Source: Mesocentrotus franciscanus
Taxonomy: Eukaryota > Echinodermata > Echinoidea > Camarodonta > Strongylocentrotidae
Direction: 5' to 3'
Length of the DNA: 64,000 nucleotides
Assembly: GCA_037976565.1 (NCBI GenBank)
Contig: CP137685.1
Location: 18,077,980 to 18,141,979 of the forward strand
Shown in pieces: positions 44,936-57,861 of this stretch (its first letter is position 1; the number at the start of each line of letters is the position of its first letter). Made by a program: the position numbers and the translations under genes. The notes under the pieces were generated by a model. That model ran no database searches and was not told the origin of the DNA. It worked only from the letters and a program-made list of their open reading frames with translations.

Positions 44936-45687
44936 GTTGTGCCCAGACACATAATTGAATTATTCTACATATGTTTCATTGTCTAATCTCCTGCTAAGAA
45001 TAATGTCATTTCCTAATTTAGCTGTTGTAAAATAGCAAAATGTTTTTTGTAGTGAAATTTTTAAAACACCCTTGATTAAAAAAAATTGCTAATACAACAA
45101 GAACTACAAAGCATGGAGGGTTTTGTAAGCTTTTTCTATTCCTCCTATTGAAAAGTCACTAAAGCAATTTCTTTTTAGCCATCGTATACTATGCCAGAGA
45201 TTACTCATGTTTGAAATCCCATACTGCTGGAATGGGAATGAAATCAATTATGTTTTATAAACCCTTTTGAACTGACAGTTATCGATAACAGAAAATAAAT
45301 GTCTGCTTTGCAATCTAGGTGTTATGATTAGTATACCAAAAAGGATATATTGGAAGTGCCCTACAATACTTGAATTTATGTAGACTGTAGGAACTAATTT
45401 GTTCTTTCTTTCTGTGAATGCATTGGGTTTGCAAACATATATGTATATGTACCCATGGACCCTTAGAGACTACTCACACTTTGAAAGGACTCATCTGCAA
45501 CTCTGAAGACCTGGACACTTTCCTGTTTCCTGACAGTTGTGTATGCAGAAACATGAGAATAAAGATTCAAGAATCTCCTGTATCTGTTAGACAGCCATGT
45601 GACAGAACAAAGCCTCAAGAATACCCTTTTTGTAGCATTAGCTATCTGGTCAACTGACCATCTTTGTTGTTTCTAACTGTTGCACAG
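44936..45687. other. Intron of the upstream gene, nothing supported
   Basis: No coding exon seen. A block at about 45,530-45,600 resembles 45,800-45,890 (both carry an ACAAGAATC/TCAAGAATC core before a CTGTATC word), a loose duplication of about 280-bp spacing. Confidence 0.35.
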
Positions 45688-45946
45688 GCAATGGCTTTAG
45701 AACAAAAGATCTACTTCAGGATAAGTGGTATTTTGTGTGCTGTCTTATAGTTGGTATATTGAGTTAAAACAAAGGTATCATAATCTTTTATGTTGAAAAT
45801 TAACCTTGGGACAGCTGGCATTCTTCTGCTTACTTTCATGACACAGAGACAGGAGAACGAAGGTACAAGAATCGTCTGTATCAAGAAAAAACCTCCCAAC
45901 AACTAGCCATTCTTACTGTTCCATGTTCACTGACTGGAGAACATAG
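45688..45946 (+). other. Candidate internal 3'-UTR exon
   Basis: A good acceptor (TTTCTAACTGTTGCACAG, AG at 45,686-45,687, with CTAAC as possible branch point) and a donor-like ATAG|GTAAAT (GT at 45,947-45,948) bound 259 bases with no long ORF. It could be spliced to the donor at 41,920. Weak evidence; RNA would decide. Confidence 0.25.
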
Positions 45947-46958
45947 GTAAATGAAATCTTCAGTGTCTGGAAGTCAGCAATGAACCCATGGATGCTGATG
46001 ATAATGCAAGTCAATTGTAAGAACCTGATGTGACCTTCACCAAGTGACGTTCAGAGAGTGATGTCCAAGTAAGTGCATCAAAGGTGGCAATGGACTTCCT
46101 TGAATTCAGGAAGCTACATCATAGACAATCTTTTTCTGAAGTCAATCCAACGAGCCGCCATAATGTGGTAAATATTCTGTTATTTTAGTATACCGGGTAA
46201 GTTCTATTAAGTTTAGTGTGTTTTACCATGTTTTATGTACAAACCTCATTTTCCTGAAGATATGTGCTCTCTAAACAATGGAATGGTTACCTACATGTTT
46301 ATGTTGTATGTTTATTATGCCAAAGTAATCATATTGTGTGTACTGAAGATACTTGTACTAAAGATACTTTCATAGTTGAATGTGCGGCTTTGGATTTCCT
46401 TATTCTATCTTATCAAAATGTTCAAGTTTTTCAAGTGCCACTTGAGCTCCTGTGGTGAATATACTTCCTACTTCAATATGCTGCATTTAAAGAAAAAGGC
46501 TGCCAATTTCAATGGGAATAGTTACGTTTCATGAATTACAAATTCATATTACATAATTTGGTTCCATTGCAACTGAATTTTTCTCAGATGATTCATTTGA
46601 TGGTACCTAGATATTGTTAAAAATTGCATTTAGGGATGTGTCAGAGTTCAGCCAAAATGTTCATGTACCATACCCACCCCCTTTAATACAGCTTGAGCTG
46701 ATCTGAAGTGGTTTAATAGTAGTGAGCCAACATATTTCGATCAGGTCTGTAAGGGGAAATTTGTAGGAAATATCAGCCAGGATATGAAAATGACCATGTA
46801 CATGTGTGTACTTCACAATATATTGCGGATAGTTTATATGCTTTCCTATTTTGTTGGATGAACAAGGAAGCTGTTGAATCTGATGATGCACTGGTATTTC
46901 CCTGTAGGTTTATAAAGGTTATCGAAGTGTTTTTTTCTTCTTTTCTTTAGGCAACCTC

Positions 46959-46962
46959 CCCC

Positions 46963-46994
<32 letters not shown>

Positions 46995-46998
46995 TTCA
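46959..46998. repeat. CT microsatellite
   Basis: CT dinucleotide run interrupted by TTTCT; it follows a strong acceptor-like tract CTTCTTTTCTTTAG at about 46,937-46,950. Confidence 0.75.
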
Positions 46999-47094
46999 GA
47001 TTTCTTCCCTTCTCATTTCTTCTCTTCTCTCCTATCTAAAAAACAGGGCTTTGTCTTAATATTCATTTACACTGTAAGTAGTACAAATAATACT

Positions 47095-47460
47095 AATTGC
47101 AAAGTAAGACAAAACTAACACACTACGTTGGACTGGAAGTCATACATACAACAATATGGGAAACTGAAACTTGGTTCATTGATGTACTTTCAAGATGGAA
47201 CTAATTTTCCAAAGGTTCCTGATCGGGAAAGTGATCCCCTCCCCCCATTTTTACTGTAAAAATATTTCTTTCTCTTTCTTTTCTACCACACAAATATTCA
47301 CAAATACCACACTACATTTTGCAGGAAGTCATCCATACATAATTACATGTGAAACTGAAAGTTGGATCATTGATGTAATTTCAAGATGGAACTATTTTTT
47401 TCCAAAGTTGCCTTATTGGAAAAAAGGGGTTTTATTCCTTCTTTTTTTCTTCTGTTTCTT
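47095..47460. repeat. Two-copy tandem duplication, ~170-bp period
   Basis: Copy 1 (about 47,095-47,250) and copy 2 (about 47,290-47,435) share CACACTACRTT, GGAAGTCATMCATACA, GAAACTGAAA, TTCATTGATGTA/ATCATTGATGTA, TTTCAAGATGGAACTA and TCCAAAG. Not coding. Confidence 0.65.
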
Positions 47461-47639
47461 TCTGTAGTGCATGCTACAACAATAATGGTAATCTGGTAAT
47501 TTGGCAGGATAGGTTTTCTGCTCTAGAAATAAAAATAGAAATATGACACTAATACAAAGAATACTCATTTGCATTAATACTAGCTATTTCAGTTCTCATA
47601 TATTTTTAACTACCCTAATAAACAAAGGTTCTGAGAGGT

Positions 47640-48500
47640 AAGTGGTGTCACAGAAAAAACCTTTAACGATATAATATATACAGTATATATTCCATCTATA
47701 CCCAGATTATGGTACTTTTGCTCCAAGATGGCCGCCAATACCTTAGAATAGCCATAACTCATGATATACATATACATGTACACATCTTAGAGATGTGATT
47801 TTGGTGTCTATACCTAGGTTTGGGGGGGGGGGTCAAAGAATCCATTCTTACTACTTACAATGGATTATGGCCACCAGGAAATCTAAAATGGCATAAAAAA
47901 ATGGCCGCCAGTCTCCTAAAAATGCCCGGAAGTGAGTTACTATTGAGTTAAGCTATTATTAGCAAGATTAAAAATGTGTTTAACAGGTCAGGATATTCAC
48001 TGGTATGCTTTAATTTATCATAAATGATTAGAATAGCCTTATACTCAAAACAACACCAAAGATGGCCACTGGAAACTGAAATTTTAGCCATAAAATCTTG
48101 ATGTATCTATCTCAGAGATGTAATGTTGGTCTCTATACCTAGGTTTCTGGGGTCAACCAATCCATTGAGACTGTTTGAAATGTGTTATACGCACCAGAAA
48201 ACTGGAAATCCATGATGGTGTTCGGAATAGCCAACAAATATCTTATATAACCAGATTTTTTTTTAATAATTTTTTTATGTGTCATCGAGGTGGATGAAAA
48301 TTTATTTATATTTTCCGCCATTTTGCCGTCCAAGAATACCTTCTGCATTTGAAAACAGTATTGAATCATTAGCCCTAGTACGACATTGGTGTCTATCCGT
48401 GTTTGGGGGACATGAATAATGAATCAATTAAGACCAGTTTAATTGTCTTGTAGCAGACAGGAATCATACAGAATCAAGATGGCAGCAAAATCCATATAAT
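47640..48500. repeat. Degenerate long tandem repeat with AAGATGGCCGCC motif
   Basis: Three diverged units of about 300 bp share GAGATGT, TTGGTGTCTATACCTAGGTT (near 47,800, 48,128 and 48,388), a GGGGTCAA word and AAGATGGCC. An inverted fragment of the same family lies at about 49,125-49,240. Confidence 0.6.
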
Positions 48501-50876
48501 CTCTGTAGAGAGTTACTTATCATATATAATAAATGTCATTCGTCATTTCTTAAAATGTGAGTTTATATATATATAAATGTAATTAATAACTTTGGTAGCC
48601 TTATGTTTCGAGATGGAATCCAAGGATTATGCTTTTCAAGATAGCTTTCTTTTTTCCAAAAAAGTGACTGGAAGAAGAAGTTTTGAGTCGTAGTGACTGC
48701 TGTTTGAGTCACTGTTCAATTTACCTGTCATGGATCCCATTGTCTGTCAAAAATGGACTACATTTTCTTCTTCGTAAACATCACCCTATTTAACCAAATA
48801 TTTTTTTTTCTTTCAAAAGAGGATGGAGATACATGTATGACCATATGTGAGTCCAAATGAAACATAATAAGTACCCTTAGGACTTTTAGCACAATTGCAG
48901 CACATACATGTACATGGCATGATTAAGACTGCTTCTTCGATAGGATGGCTTATTAAAAGGGATAAACATTATGCACTACCGGTAGGTTGTCTTTAACACC
49001 TGCTATAACTCTACTCGTATCGGAGAAGCGTTATGACAAAACCTAGGTGAGGACGCCAAAATTACATCTGTTATATGGATATGTCACGATTGATGGCTAA
49101 TCAATTAATTAATATGATATTTAAAGCACAACCGTGAATATCCTGACCTCTAAAACATACTTTTAATCTCGCTAATTACAACTTTACTGCCAAGAGTAAA
49201 TCACTTCTTTCTTCTGGTCATTTTTAGGAAACTGGCGTTTTTATGTCTTTTTTTACGTTTTCCTTTTTCCATTTCCATTTTGAAAATAACCCCTTTCCGC
49301 GTTTTTTTGATTTTCTTAGATTTTTGGTATGTTGTTTTTAATGTCAAACAGTACTAGAAACCGTTGAAAAACCTTTTGTTGCAAATTTTGGGTGGTTTGG
49401 GTAATTTTTCCCATAAATTGACTTGACTACTTTTCAACTCTGGCCTCTTTTATGACAACAATGCAATTCGATTTGAGATGGTCGTACTGGATTTAGCTCA
49501 AATTTTCTCAATAGATTCACGTGTCTGTAGAATAAATGACAATGACTTAATACACAGATCTGCATACAAAATATGAATTTGCCTTGACCCGGCCTTACAC
49601 TATTTTTGTTATAAACAACCCTCATTTAGATGTCGACTCTCAAATCTCGACATAACATGTACTTGGCTATTTTTCTACTCTAAATAGCTTGTCTTTCATT
49701 TTGAAATTATAAACTATTTTATTAACAAAGATATTGTCTATATCAAGTGAGAAAATAATGATCTGAAAATTAAGATAAAACTTAAATTACTCTGTTTTAT
49801 GGATCTGTGTTTGGTTGCTGATTTTGTTGTTCATTTTGTTCAAACTTTCTGGCACAGCGAGGGGGGATAGGTGGTTGAAGTGTACTGTATTGGAATATTG
49901 GTATTTAAAAGGTTGATCCAAAGTTTTTATTTTTCTGACTAAATAGGCATATTTAATCACAAAAGTTATTTTGTATGTAAGGTTTCCAATATTGTGTCAA
50001 ATCTGTTTTGAATTTCAGCAAAAAAGATATTTAAAAATTGGGCAGTTCAAACTTCATATATATGCTAAGGCACTGCTGTGGGGAAAAGTGTTTGAGATGT
50101 GATGCAGCTAAAAGTAAAATACAATTTTCATTTGCAAGGTGCTAGTTATAAAACGCCTACTTGGCGTTTATGATTTAATTGACAGAAAGCAATACCATTA
50201 GTTGTCTAACGATCGTGTCATGAAACAAGTTGTTATTGTGATGTGGCTGAATCATCGCATGAAGCATGTTCAATAATTCATTAGCATTAAGCTATTAAAT
50301 TGCACTTCGACACAGTCACTCAACCGTGAAGTATATCATGCATTCGATCCACATTTGAAATGTTATTTTTATTTCAATTTTATAAAATTGAGGGGAAAAG
50401 GTTTCATTCTGTTAATGTAATTGCTAATTTAATATTCATAGTCTTCCTAGTATCTGTAGGTGTTTGCCAGGCTAAAAGTGGCCACATGTTTGTGTTGAGA
50501 CAAGCGATTGCCTTTATTGTGTTCATGATCAATCTATGAAGTGCAAAGTGGAGTATAATGTTTACAAAATGATCATAAATTATTAAGACCTGCTGGTTGT
50601 TTTGTTCATATAAGTGGATTGAAATATGTTTTTGTTGATGTCTTCCTGTATGTTTGTCTTTGTTTATACATGTATATATCATGATGCTTCACATTGATTT
50701 GTATTGTAGAGCATATATCGTATATTTAGTTTTGTTTCTGAAAGTTACTTGTATGTAGATTGCTAGTAAATTTGAAATATGCCTATCATTCCAATGCAGT
50801 TCTTTTTTTGTATAGTTATCATGTTACTTTTTGTACTTAGTGGAAATTATGTCTGTAGACTGATACTGTTGGGTGA
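48501..50876. other. Non-coding, likely intron or 3' UTR of the plus-strand gene
   Basis: AT-rich, small random ORFs only. The inverted repeat fragment at 49,125-49,240 pairs with 47,910-48,003 (both contain GGTCAGGATATTCAC or its complement). Confidence 0.35.
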
Positions 50877-50882
50877 AATAAA
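50877..50882 (+). terminator. Candidate poly(A) signal AATAAA
   Basis: AATAAA followed by a CA-containing stretch and then T/G-rich sequence (TTGGGCTCTTTAGTGATTGC). It could end the plus-strand gene, but AATAAA is common in AT-rich DNA. Confidence 0.3.
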
Positions 50883-51035
50883 AACAGAACTTGATCTTAA
50901 AAGCTGCAATTAAATCTTGGGCTCTTTAGTGATTGCTTTCCAGAAAATACGTACAAGCTGAACAAAAAAAAGTTCATGTCTAACTAATACATTAGATGTA
51001 ATAGACACTTATAAATCAACGTTATTATTTCCTGT

Positions 51036-51066
51036 AAATATAATATATATATATATATATATATGT
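51036..51066. repeat. TA microsatellite
   Basis: TA dinucleotide run. Confidence 0.8.
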
Positions 51067-51495
51067 AGTTGAGTTATTTGAAAAAAATGAATATATAATA
51101 TGCATAATATTGTATGACAGTGGTCTATTTAAGTTCATTTTCTTGCACAACGAAAGCAATTAAAATATCTTTCATTTGTGACCAAAAGCTGGATACAAAA
51201 GTGAATAAAATGTTTGTTTTGTGCATAAATCTATCAGACTTTGATTTGAAAAATATCAAACTGGAAAGTTTCAAGCAAAATGATGATTCGTAAATGTTTC
51301 TCTTAGTGTTCTGGGTGGGCTTTGGAGGTGTATGATTATGAAAGTGGCTGTAATCTTAAATTCATACATTTCAGTGTTAAAAATAAATGTTTCTTAATTC
51401 ACTTTTTAACCAAAGGGACTGGCGAGAATGTGAAGTAGTACATGTAATAGATAAATACTGATTAGTATACATTGTTTTAGAGTTAAAAATAGATT

Positions 51496-51892
51496 TTAAA
51501 GATAAAGACCAGTTCTGGTCATGCGATTGCATTGTGAAAGAAACGTTGTGGAATCGATCAGAAAAGGTTGATCATCTAGCATATAAGTATTGGTGTGTAC
51601 TGCAAGGTTCTGGAATCATCAAAATGATATGAAATTTGGCCCAGTCTTGGTAAAGTTACAAGCACTGTACACAGAAAGATGTATATGGGACTACGCGACC
51701 ACGTGCGCGATATCTATTTGGTCCCAATAGATATAATAATTTATCAAATATATCAATTAGTAGGCGGTTTCCCGGAAAAATTTGTATCATCACGTATTAG
51801 TCAAAACATATTCTTTCACATGATTGGTAATGAGAGCTTCCATTTCATTTTTTTGAGAGAGGGGCGTTTCCAAAACTGGTCTTTACCTTTAA
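51496..51892. mobile_element. TTAA-type MITE, family 1 copy 2 (complete)
   Basis: TTAA at both ends, with termini AGATAAAGACCAGTTCTGG and CCAAAACTGGTCTTTACCT. The left half matches 6064-6457 and 57,911-58,232; the right half differs. The ORF at 51,679-51,951 crosses its edge and is not a gene. Confidence 0.8.
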
Positions 51893-52262
51893 AGAGGGCC
51901 ATGTTAGATTTTATCAAGTTTCTGCTTTTGGTTTTCAAAGCTCTTGAATAGAAAAGAGGGCAACTAATGGGAGGAAGTGGATATATTTTCTAGCATTTTC
52001 TTGGTATTTCAAATTACTCCAGCATCAATGTTGATGTATCCGTCAAGTGAAAGATAGCATGATAAAAAATAGATGTGTTGCCTTCATTTTTGTTTATCTA
52101 TAAGCGGGAAAGAACATTTATGCAAAGCTGTTGAGTTTCTAGATTTATTTTTGTACTTTCCTCATGAAAGAAATCACCTTACCCAAGACATATGAAATGG
52201 TCGAACTATAGCCAGATGTAAGTAAGTTCATTTTTGTGAAAATATGTGCACATCTTTATTAT

Positions 52263-52463
52263 TTAAGGGGAAGTCCACCCTGATATTAAGTTGGGGAGCT
52301 CGCAAGATACGTCACAGAGTTGCCAAGTGTTTGATCGCAACTTTAAAAATTCATAACTATATTATTCTTAATCAGAATTTGCTCAAACTTTTTCTGACTT
52401 TTTCCTCTCATTTTTCTGCTTCTATTTAAACAAACTTAATATCAGGACAGTCTTCCCCTTCAA
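52263..52463. mobile_element. TTAA-type MITE, family 3
   Basis: Starts TTAAGGGGAAGTCCACCCTG and ends AGTCTTCCCCTTCAA, with an inner inverted pair GATATTAAGTT / AACTTAATATC. The right TTAA has become TCAA. About 200 bp, no ORF. Confidence 0.7.
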
Positions 52464-53890
52464 CAACTCTGCATGTTCAGTACTCTTGAAAAAACGGCTC
52501 GTTTGTTTTTTCTCTCGCTCTCTTTCATGTAACAGAATGAAAATGACTTACGAGATACGTGTCAAATAAATTCATGTTTTCTGTTTGTATAATAAAGAAA
52601 AATTGAAGTTAAAACTTGAAAGAAAAATTATGTGTTGGGTTTGGTATTTTTTTACAAGATCTGTTTGGAGCAAGAAGGGTGTAAACTATCATTTTAACAT
52701 ATCTTGTTATAGTGTTAATTCCCTTCTGGCTCGATCTTCTGGATCATGTGTACTATCTGAGATGTAGTTTAGAGGAATATGAAACAAATTAGCTCTTGAG
52801 GATCAAAACAAGGGAGGTTGTTCAGATTTCACGATTGTGTATCCCACCTACATGTATGTGTTCTCAGAAATTATTCTCAAAAGCTCCTTAACTTAAGGCC
52901 AGATTTAAAGCCTGCCTGAATGCATAGAGTTATAGGCCCATAGCTTAGGTCACTTATATTTGGAGAGCAAAATGTAAGCATCATCATCACAAAACACTAT
53001 GAAACTAATTTTTTATTTTCATTTCATGACCAAATTACTGTTTCTGATTCAGTGTAATTACAAAACAAGGATAAGGACATTTTAAGTTAGAAACTAGGCC
53101 TTCAACAAGTCAGTGGACTAAATTAATCGAGGGTTAACTTGTGCCATTATATGATGTAAGTTTTACAATATCATGATTAAAGAAAGATTAAAAAAGAACA
53201 TGAAAAATAATAAATAAGGATTTGAATATCTATTTTCAATTCACTGGGTAGTCAAACAACCTACCAGTAAAAGAATAGTAAAATTATTTCTCTCTCTCCC
53301 TTTCTCTTTCTATTGTCATCTACATGTATATTTCTGTCCCTATCTTGCTCACTTTCTATTTACATCCATCTCTATCTTTCTCTCTATCTTTCTCTTCTTG
53401 AATTTCTCTAAAAATTCATCACCTTTTCAGTATTCTGTTTCTCATTTCCTCTTCTTCATGCCCAAGTGATGAATCCCAAGACACATGACATTTTTAAATA
53501 AAATTGCATTAAATAAAGCATATACATAAACAATTTTAATTGCAATTGCAATTTTATTTTCAATTCCCTTTCACCCAGGCTGCTTTCACCATATTATATT
53601 CTAAACTGAAAATAATGGCTTGATTTAGGTACGAGTACATCATGAAAAATATTTCAGAATTTCAATGGATACACATAGTTATCTGAGTTTGTGAGCTCTA
53701 GCGCGGAAACGAATAAATACATTTCGCAAAATAAGAAAAAAACAAGGTTAATTGTGCGAAGATCCATTTTACAATGGAAATTCTACATTCAATGCAATGC
53801 AGTGAGTGTTTCTCTATGAAATAAAATATATTTACAATTACACACTGTACTAATATTCATACAAAAGTTTTTAAGTAATGTGAATATTTA
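52464..53890. other. Intergenic, no gene seen
   Basis: A CT-rich stretch at 53,288-53,405; nothing coding. Confidence 0.4.
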
Positions 53891-54255
53891 GGCACCTGAA
53901 AACGAGTCAAAAACATTAAATACGATCACATTTCACTCTGCAAATCAGAGTACTAGATCCATAGAAATATTGTTTTTATTTTCTTAAAAAGTACAGTACA
54001 TCAACTTTTTGGACAAAATTTAAATTGTGCCAAATTGAACAAAATAGCATCGCGATATTAATAACGAGCTGTAGCTGAAATACATAAAAGTTGATGGACG
54101 CACCATGTCCATAGCCCTTAAAAAGATTGTTGTGATTCCTTCAGCAAGAAGTGTTATAGGAAAGAAAAAATAAGACTTAGTCACCAGAAAATAAGTTAAA
54201 AACATTGAATATGATTAAATTTCAATCTGCAAATCTGAGTACTTGATATGTTTAG
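53890..54255. repeat. Two-copy tandem duplication, ~290-bp spacing
   Basis: 53,893-53,960 and 54,181-54,253 share AAAAACATT, TCTGCAAATC and GAGTACT words in the same order with about 80% identity by eye. Confidence 0.6.
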
Positions 54256-55680
54256 AACAGCATGCTAGTAACAACAAACGTTGTTTGAAATGTTGACTCT
54301 TCTTTCCTGTACACTTATTTTCAAAATTCTTACTGAAAGAATCACAAGAGTCCTTTTAAGGACTACATGTACCTACATGGCGCTTCCCTAAACTTTTATA
54401 TATTTCTAGCTGTTCCGCCATGCAAACCTATAGAACTTTGTGGTAGCTGTTTTAACTTTATGAATAACAAAGAAATCAATGTGAGATTAGGAATAATTAC
54501 AATTTCAATATCTTTTAGGATTTTTTTTCCTACTTTTTCCTATTTTATTTCTTTTGCTCCCCAGATGGATAAGAATGACTTCCTATAGGCTATACAAAGA
54601 CAGATCATATTTTGCCTATTCAATGTATACAACATCACTTCACGTTATCATGTGAATGCAATAACACAATAATCTTTTAAAATTCTACAATCCAAGGCAA
54701 TTATTGATTCAATAAGAAATCACGTTAAATGGCTTTCAGTGTGAGTAGCATGATTGATATGTTGATCATTACTCAATGATGCATTAACTACCATTTCATT
54801 AAATAATATCTTTCTAGAATCTGCAATACATTTTGTGGGTATTACTTCTACATTTTATTTACATCAAATACAAGTAAAAGTGAAATATGAAAGACAAATC
54901 TTCCTATCTAATGAGATATAAAATAAAAAGTTGAAAATGTAAGTCAAGTATTATAAGTACATGTACAAATTACACATTTTGAAATTAAGTGTGCAGTAGA
55001 AACTCATTACAAGGAAATTTGGACCATTGAAATTACCTTGTTATATCAGGGTAAACCCCCCCCCCCAAAAAAAAATAATAATAATAATAATAAAAATAAA
55101 TAAATAAATAAATAAAAAATAAAACAAAACAAAACACAAACACTTGGGACCAGCAAAATCACTTTGACATATCATATACATGTACTAGTATCTTGTTATA
55201 AGAGCTCTTTACAATGAGTTTCCACTGTATGGTCAACAAAGGTCAACACTGGGAAACACAAACTTGGCCACAGTAAACACATGAGTGACCACTATAGACA
55301 CATGGCCACTGAGACGAAGTTTGATTGTTAATACAGCTTGGTGAACAGATTTTTAAAAGTGACACTCGGAAAAAAGCCTAAGTATCCCTGAATGTTATGT
55401 ACAGTACACTACAAACAGATTTGAACAGAAATTTCCAAAATTCCAGATAAAAAATTGGGCTACAGATTATACTAAAGAATTGAAGAAAATGGTCTGAATG
55501 TAAACAGAAAATTACAGATATGACATCATTAATGATACATGGACTAAACATTTTGTTTAAAGCCAATTAACATATGTGTATAAAACAAAGACCTAGAACA
55601 CACTGAATGACGAATCAGTCCATAGATGACAACATGAATAATAAGGGGCTCTTATATACATGTAGCACTCGTACCCATCA
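54256..55680. other. Intergenic, no gene seen
   Basis: Contains a poly-C/poly-A/AAT/AAAT simple sequence stretch at 55,058-55,135. Confidence 0.4.
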
Positions 55681-55912
55681 TGCAGTGATGCTCGTGGTGC
55701 TTAGACATTGTTACCCTGATTATAGCCGAGCTGCCAAAGTAGCTAGCGCTCAAGCATATCAGAAAGACAGAAACCCATTCACACCTTGGTGGAGAGTGGC
55801 AAATGAAGATTAACATCTAGCCAAAGGACATTAGTGCCATGCTGGGATTTGAACCCTGTATCTTGTCATCTTCAGTCTGGTGACGTATCCACTAGACCAC
55901 AACACCTCTACA
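55680..55912 (-). mobile_element. tRNA-derived SINE
   Basis: On the minus strand the head carries an A box TGGTCTAGTGGAT (55,887-55,899) and a B box GGTTCAAATCC (55,845-55,855), spaced as in a tRNA. Its 5' part resembles tRNA-Glu/Asp-type genes, but the stems are degenerate. The body continues to about 55,680. The plus-strand ORF at 55,607-55,813 crosses it and is not a gene. Confidence 0.75.
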
Positions 55913-55919
55913 ATGAATA

Positions 55920-57560
55920 AATGAATAAGTAGCCAATGAGAAGTTATCAATATCTTTTGTGATCTAAACTTTCATAATATCACATCATTTTCCATTCTTT
56001 GTGTGACTTGCCTCAAACATTCACCATTCTGTTCTGTTAGTTTCTGCTTTCACTGAGGTCAACTTTATGACACATTATTTTGTGCTTTAACTATTTGATA
56101 CACATCTGTAAAACACTGTTTTCTTTAACCATGAATACAGTGAACCATAAAGAGATAAACCAGTATAAAAACTGAGATTATATATTATGAAAGTATCAAA
56201 TAAATATATACATATTACATTGAAAAAAATAAATTCTAATGTAAAAGCATTCTTATCATCAGCACTGCAATGTCCATAATTTTTAAAACATTTTACAGTG
56301 AGATCAAAATTACATGTACAGCATACAAGTATATGAAGCAACTGTGCAACAGAAAAACCACATCAACAGTTGCTCCTTAAAAAAACTTATCTACATGTAC
56401 TTCTATAAATATGGAAGACAGTCAACAGTGTAATTAAATTGAGGCTAATCAAATTTTTGAGGAAAAAAATAAGGTGTTTTCATCACAAGAGTAGAAAAAT
56501 AGAAAATAGATTTGTAAATTACACAAATGGGGAGGGGGTGTGGAGCAATGGAAAATTATGAAACTTGGCACATAGATAGTCATTCTTACACTTAATAAAT
56601 CCATAAAGTTTCATACCCATATCTCACACAGTTTGGAATTATAGGTAATTAATTGTTCCCATATTCACAACTTCCAACGTTGGCAACTGCTTGCGAGGAA
56701 AATAATAAGTTTTGTCTGATAAAGGGTTCTTGCTAAACTTTATAGTTTGGGTTACCAGCTTGGGTTACCAGCCTGGCGTCTTAGATGATTGCTTCAGCTG
56801 AGTATTGTTACGAAAATTAAGCTAATTATCCAGGCCAACATGCATAAGATGATACTGTACCTCGTTATGTGCATATGTGTGTTGTGCTTTGTTAGTAAGT
56901 TTACAATGTACTAAAAATATATACAGCACACCTATTGCATGATAAACAATCAAGCAATCACCTACAAAAAATAATTTGTGTACGTTAGAGTGTTGAGCCC
57001 AAGTCCGATGCACTGAACCCAAGTCTGACTTGGGTTTCATGCAGGCCATATGCTATGCGAGAGCGTACAAGTGCGTCAACTAGTCTACTCAAAAGTTGCT
57101 CCTATGTAAATTAAGGATGTATTGAAAGTTGTAATATCTCCTTATACAACTTAGTACATGTACTGATTAAAACTTTTATCTTAAGCTCAGTATAAAGACA
57201 TGGAACCCCTAGCATACAGAATAAAATACTCTTAGGTTATTGATACACGTTAATGCTGCATAACATTGGATGTCATGATACCTATATTATTACATTTGGA
57301 ACACACTTCTGCTCAAGAAAGGTGAAAGAATCTACCTGGATCAAAAGGATTAATCCTTCACTGCATTGGGACTCTGTCTATACACTATCACCTATCTTGA
57401 GGCAGCAGACAGCAAGCTACTATCTAAAAATAATCACTTGGCTTTAGAAAGTCCACAGCAGTGAATGATAGCTAGCCTTCTAAATTCTATTAAAGGTCTG
57501 TAATAGCTTAAACTACATGTTATGATCACCCCTAACCAATGAGTTTTCTGTATCTAGTAG
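55920..57560. other. Non-coding; convergent intergenic or ZDHHC6 3' UTR
   Basis: A fragment at about 56,015-56,070 (CATTCTGTTCTGTTAGTTTC) resembles the interior of the MITE at 60,543-61,131. No exon seen. The 3' UTR end of ZDHHC6 should lie somewhere here, but no clear poly(A) signal was found on the minus strand. Confidence 0.35.
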
Positions 57561-57593
57561 ATCTTTAGTACCACAGGCATTGTAGCTTCAACA

Positions 57594-57704
57594 TTGCCAA
57601 TTTGCATCAGTGACTTCTCCTCAGTCGTCAAAGATGCAATCAAATGGATCTGTAGCACTAAGGAATAGTTGCCATTTTGCATCTGTGACATCTCCTCAGT
57701 CATC
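57594..57704. repeat. 74-bp-spaced duplication spanning the ZDHHC6 stop
   Basis: TTGCCAATTTGCATCAGTGA at 57,594 and TTGCCATTTTGCATCTGTGA at 57,668, each followed by a CTCCTCAGTC segment, are two copies of a ~36-bp block. The second contains the ZDHHC6 stop codon. Confidence 0.75.
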
Positions 57705-57861
57705 CTTGGACTTGACCTTGTTGTTTGCATGGCTGTTACTCCTTCCATCCTCCTCCTCAAGTTTCAACTCCTCAGCGCAGTTAGCAGGAAACCAACCCCG
57801 GACACGCTTCTTGGTGTCCTCATCTTCAGGATCCAGCACCACATCACCATACAACCAATAT
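57696..57861 (-). CDS. ZDHHC6: ZDHHC6 last coding exon
   Basis: The acceptor is CCTCTTTACAG on the minus strand (AG at 57,862-57,863). It encodes YWLYGDVVLDPEDEDTKKR, RGWFPANCAEEL and an acidic/basic tail ending KSKDD, then TGA (57,696-57,698). Upstream open codons to 57,905 are intron. Confidence 0.9.

Noticed and set aside
51679..51951. 90-codon plus ORF
   Set aside because: Begins inside a MITE and runs out of it; no domain.
55838..55912. tRNA gene on the minus strand
   Set aside because: A and B boxes present but stems are degenerate and the similarity continues into a SINE body.
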